Assembly (NCBI GenBank): GCA_943704425.1
Contig: CALSCP010000121.1
Location: 1 to 56,949 of the forward strand
From: Ministeria vibrans ATCC 50519
Lineage: Eukaryota; Opisthokonta; Filasterea
DNA: 56,949 nucleotides
Direction: 5' to 3'
The notes beneath the pieces were generated by a model, which made no database searches, had not been told where the DNA came from, and saw nothing but the letters and a program-made list of their open reading frames with translations. The position numbers were made by a program, and so were the translations under genes. Position 1 is the first letter of the stretch. Each line of letters starts with the position of its first letter. Below are positions 54,701-56,949 of the stretch, one piece after another.

Positions 54701-56949
54701 TGTGTGTCACGACGGCGTCGACTCGTACACGTGCGTGTGTCCCGTGGGCTTTTTCGGGGCGGACTGCACGACGAATACGGATGAGTGCCAGTCATCGCCG
54801 TGTGCCTTTGGTGCGACCTGTGTCGACGGAGCTGGTGGCTACACATGCACTTGTGCGCTTGGTTTTACTGGCACCACTTGTGACGTTCCCATCAACGAGT
54901 GCGCGAGCTTGCCTTGTCAGAACGGCGCCACGTGCCTGAACCAGCTGGACAAATTTACGTGTGTCTGCGCCGCCGGATTCAACGGTCTTTTGTGCGAGGT
55001 AGACGAGGATGAGTGTGCGTCTGCACCGTGCCAGAACAGCGGGACGTGTGTGGACGCTGTCAACGGATTCGCGTGTGTGTGCAACAGTGGTTTCACCGGT
55101 GAGCTGTGTGCCGAGAATATCGACGAGTGCCGCTCGTTGCCGTGCCGCAACGGCGGTACTTGCACGGACGACGTAAATGGATACGTGTGTGTGTGTGCGT
55201 CGGGGTTCACAGGTGTCTTGTGTGCTGTTGAAATCGATGAGTGTGCCTCCTCGCCTTGTGAGTCGGGCGGTACGTGTACGGATTCCGTCGATAACTACTC
55301 GTGTTTGTGTGCAATTGGCTTCCTCGGCGACTCGTGTGAAATTAATCGCGATGAGTGTGCGTCGCAGCCGTGCCGCAACGGCGCGACGTGCAATGATCAA
55401 GTGAATGGCTTTACCTGTACGTGTGCAGACGGGTTTGGGGGTTCGCGTTGCGGCACGAATGTTGTTGAGTGTGAGTCGTCGCCGTGTGTCAATGGTGTCT
55501 GCACCGATGGTGTGGGTCAATTCAAGTGTGTATGCGAGGCGGGCTTTACCGGCAGCTTGTGTGACGCGGAGCTGAATGAGTGCTTGTCGGCGCCCTGTCA
55601 CAACGGAGGAACGTGTATCGATGGTGTCGATCAATTTACGTGCACGTGTGTCGCCGGATTTGAAGGCGATCTGTGTGCGGACAGTGTCGATGAGTGTGCG
55701 AGTCAGCCTTGTCAGAATGGCGGTACTTGCACCGACGGCCAGCTGGCCTACTCGTGTGCCTGTGTTGCTGGCTTCGTGGGTGTGGAGTGTGCGGCGAACA
55801 CTGATGAGTGTGCGAGTTCGCCGTGCCAGAATGGCGGAACGTGCACTGATGATGTGAACGGCTTTACGTGCGCCTGTGTCTCAGGTTTTGAGGGCACCTT
55901 GTGCGCAACAAACACAGACGATTGCTCGAGTTCGCCCTGTCAGAATGGCGCTACATGTGTCGATGGCATCAACGGGTTTACATGCACGTGCAACAGTGGG
56001 TTCTTTGGTGGACGATGCGCGTCGAACACGAACGAGTGTGCGTCGACCCCGTGCCAGAATAGTGGCACCTGTGTAGACGCCATTGATGGCTTCTCGTGCA
56101 CTTGCGCCTCGGGCTTCACCGGCACGCTGTGTACGGCGGACGTGGATGAGTGTGAGAGCACCCCATGCCAGAACGGTGGCACTTGCACCAACAGTGCCGA
56201 TGCATACTCGTGTGAGTGTGCATCAGGATTTGTAGGCGACAGCTGTGCGGATAACGTTGATGATTGTCCTTCGTCTCCGTGCCAGAATGGTGCCACGTGT
56301 GTTGACGGTGTAAACAGCTACACGTGCACGTGTGCCAATGGATTTGGTGGTACACACTGCGAGACGCTGGTGCTGGTGTGCCAGTCGTCGCCGTGCATCA
56401 ACGGTGCGTGTACGTCGGCTGCAGGTGGTGGCTATGAGTGTGTGTGCACGACCGGGTACGCGGGTGCGGCATGCGAGAGCGAGATTGACGAGTGTGCGAG
56501 TTCGCCTTGCGCCAATGCCGGTACATGTACGGACGCTGTGGGTGCATACTCGTGCGCGTGTGTGGCTGGCTTCACAGGCAGTGCGTGTGGCGTGAACATT
56601 GACGAGTGTGCGAGCACACCGTGCCAGAACGGCGCGACGTGTGTGGATGGCGTTGATCAATTTACGTGTACGTGTGCTGCTGGCTTCACTAACAGCCTGT
56701 GTGACACGAACATTGATGAGTGTGCGAGCACACCATGCCAGAACGGCGCAACGTGTGTGGATGGCGTTGATCAATTTACGTGCACGTGTGCTGCCGGATT
56801 TACAAACACTCTGTGTGAGACGAACATTGGTGAGTGTGCAAGCACACCGTGCCAGAACGGCGCAACGTGTGTGGATGGCGTTGATCAATTCACGTGTACG
56901 TGTGCTGCTGGCTTCACCAACACTCTGTGTGACACGAACATTGATGAGT
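38686..56949 (+). CDS. Giant secreted SRCR-EGF protein with inserted cupredoxin domain (3' end outside window)
   Basis: Eight exons are inferred: 38686-39691, 39799-40038, 40115-41857, 41950-42428, 42550-42708, 42771-48932, 49051-50298 and 50364 to the edge, giving about 5,870 residues with no stop. The signal peptide is MPVVLFGVLSVIVSMMAVDV. A Cys-containing beta-rich unit occurs twice (about 38790-39670 and 40455-41010). Ten SRCR domains run from about 41120 to 45315, separated by Thr/Pro linkers (PETT repeats). An unrecognised segment (45405-45710) comes before about 94 EGF-like domains from 45718 on, many with calcium-binding starts (DIDECASSPC). One EGF at 53700-54080 is split by a blue-copper-like domain. 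SRCR and EGF arrays serve ligand binding and adhesion, so a surface or matrix adhesin, receptor or cell-coat protein is likely. Any membrane anchor would lie beyond the window. Confidence 0.9.
39703..39760. repeat. Intronic (ATT)n microsatellite
   Basis: Intron 1 of the giant gene consists mostly of ATT triplets, between donor GTACAT at 39692 and acceptor CTGTAG ending at 39798. Confidence 0.9.
41120..45315 (+). other. Array of ten SRCR domains
   Basis: Approximate domain spans are 41120-41440, 41490-41805, 41965-42263, 42280-42708 (split by an intron), 42825-43151, 43198-43572, 43690-44024, 44126-44466, 44532-44844 and 44953-45315. Most show GxLRLxxG...GRLEV, WGTVCDD, ARVACRQLGLPS, a central C and a VxCxG ending. 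Domains 8-10 are nearest the canonical WGTVCDDGF pattern, while the first four are more diverged. Confidence 0.9.
53736..54044 (+). other. Cupredoxin (blue copper)-like domain inserted in an EGF module
   Basis: The insertion is about 103 codons, in frame, between the third Cys (53733-53735) and fourth Cys (54045-54047) of one EGF module. It reads VEVGDEVEWTVSGGPHTLTS, then a middle strand, then GTLEYQCDFHPTTMVGSITV. This is the plastocyanin-type pattern GDxVxW...H...G.Y.Y.C..H...MxGxxxV. Putative copper ligands are His 53859-53861, Cys 53970-53972, His 53979-53981 and Met 53991-53993. The loop is C-x2-H-x3-M. Known cupredoxins carry electrons or bind copper. The role here is inference. Confidence 0.8.
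56601..56949 (+). repeat. Nearly identical 114-bp tandem EGF units at the right edge
   Basis: Units begin at 56601, 56715 and 56829, with a fourth starting at 56943, exactly 114 bases apart, each encoding ECASTPCQNGATCVDGVDQF and the rest of the module. They differ at only a handful of bases, far fewer than other neighbouring modules, so they arose by recent duplication or conversion. Confidence 0.92.

Larger units (their letters stand above)
45718..56949 (+). repeat. Tandem array of about 94 EGF-like modules
   Basis: Modules of about 114 bases (38 codons) repeat head to tail, each with six cysteines in the pattern DECxSxPCxNGGTCxDxxxxFxCxCxxGFxGxxC. By my count 28 lie in exon 6, 11 in exon 7 and about 55 in exon 8, with one more cut by the edge. 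Most begin with D/N-x-D/N-E, the signature of calcium-binding EGF. Confidence 0.92.

Noticed and set aside
42804-56949. Numerous long frames in other phases of the SRCR/EGF region
   Set aside because: All are shadows of the Cys-rich repeat frame, and none shows domain patterns of its own.
45718-56949. Regular spacing of 114-base units resembling a CRISPR-like or satellite array
   Set aside because: Each unit encodes a complete six-cysteine EGF module in one continuous frame. There is no short palindromic repeat or unique spacer pattern.
1-56949. tRNA, rRNA, transposon or viral genes
   Set aside because: No tRNA B-box context, terminal inverted repeats, reverse transcriptase, integrase or capsid motifs were seen on either strand.

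Overview
The window is nuclear DNA from a compact eukaryotic genome, most likely a free-living protist. Genes are split by short GT-AG introns (about 45-515 bases). All three standard stop codons are used. Poly-Q, poly-Asp/Ser and Ala-rich tracts are common, and intergenic DNA is AT-rich with AATAAA-like ends. The gene set (Spg1/Tem1 GTPase, hybrid histidine kinase, WASH-complex subunit, fimbrin, TIPIN, MPP6, MOV10/SDE3 helicase, SRCR and EGF domains) fits a heterotrophic flagellate or amoeba near the opisthokont/amoebozoan part of the tree. I cannot name the species. A 26-base N run at 17531-17556 shows this is an assembled scaffold.

Layout: 1-3937 is the 3' part of a giant Armadillo-repeat gene. 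4781-7274 (+) holds a secreted two-domain C39-like peptidase and an Spg1/Tem1 GTPase. 7351-13372 (-) holds a condensation-type acyltransferase and a MOV10/SDE3 RNA helicase. 13678-18216 holds the tRNA pseudouridine synthase PUS3 (+), a CCDC138-like coiled-coil protein (-) and TIPIN/Swi3 (+). The last two share a promoter of about 56 bases or less with an E2F-like site. 18244-31500 holds a secreted DOMON protein (-), a hybrid histidine kinase (+), a membrane-anchored PEP-synthase-like protein (-), a small secreted orphan (+) and a DUF218/YdcF-like membrane protein (-). 31684-37714 holds MPP6 (+), WASHC3 with an acidic tail (-) and fimbrin (+). From 38686 to the right edge runs one enormous secreted protein gene.

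Most neighbours are divergent or convergent, with 27-350 bases between them, so shared promoters and abutting 3' ends are the rule. No functional operon is implied. Loose themes are RNA metabolism (PUS3, MPP6, MOV10), actin/endosome (WASHC3, fimbrin), cell cycle/replication (Spg1, TIPIN) and secreted or surface proteins.

The most unusual object is the giant protein at 38686-56949+. It has a signal peptide, a duplicated N-terminal beta-rich unit, ten SRCR domains, an unrecognised segment of about 95 residues, then about 94 EGF-like domains. One EGF domain is interrupted between its third and fourth cysteines by what reads as a complete blue-copper (cupredoxin/plastocyanin-like) domain. That insertion has the expected His, Cys, His and Met ligands, preceded by a furin-like basic motif.
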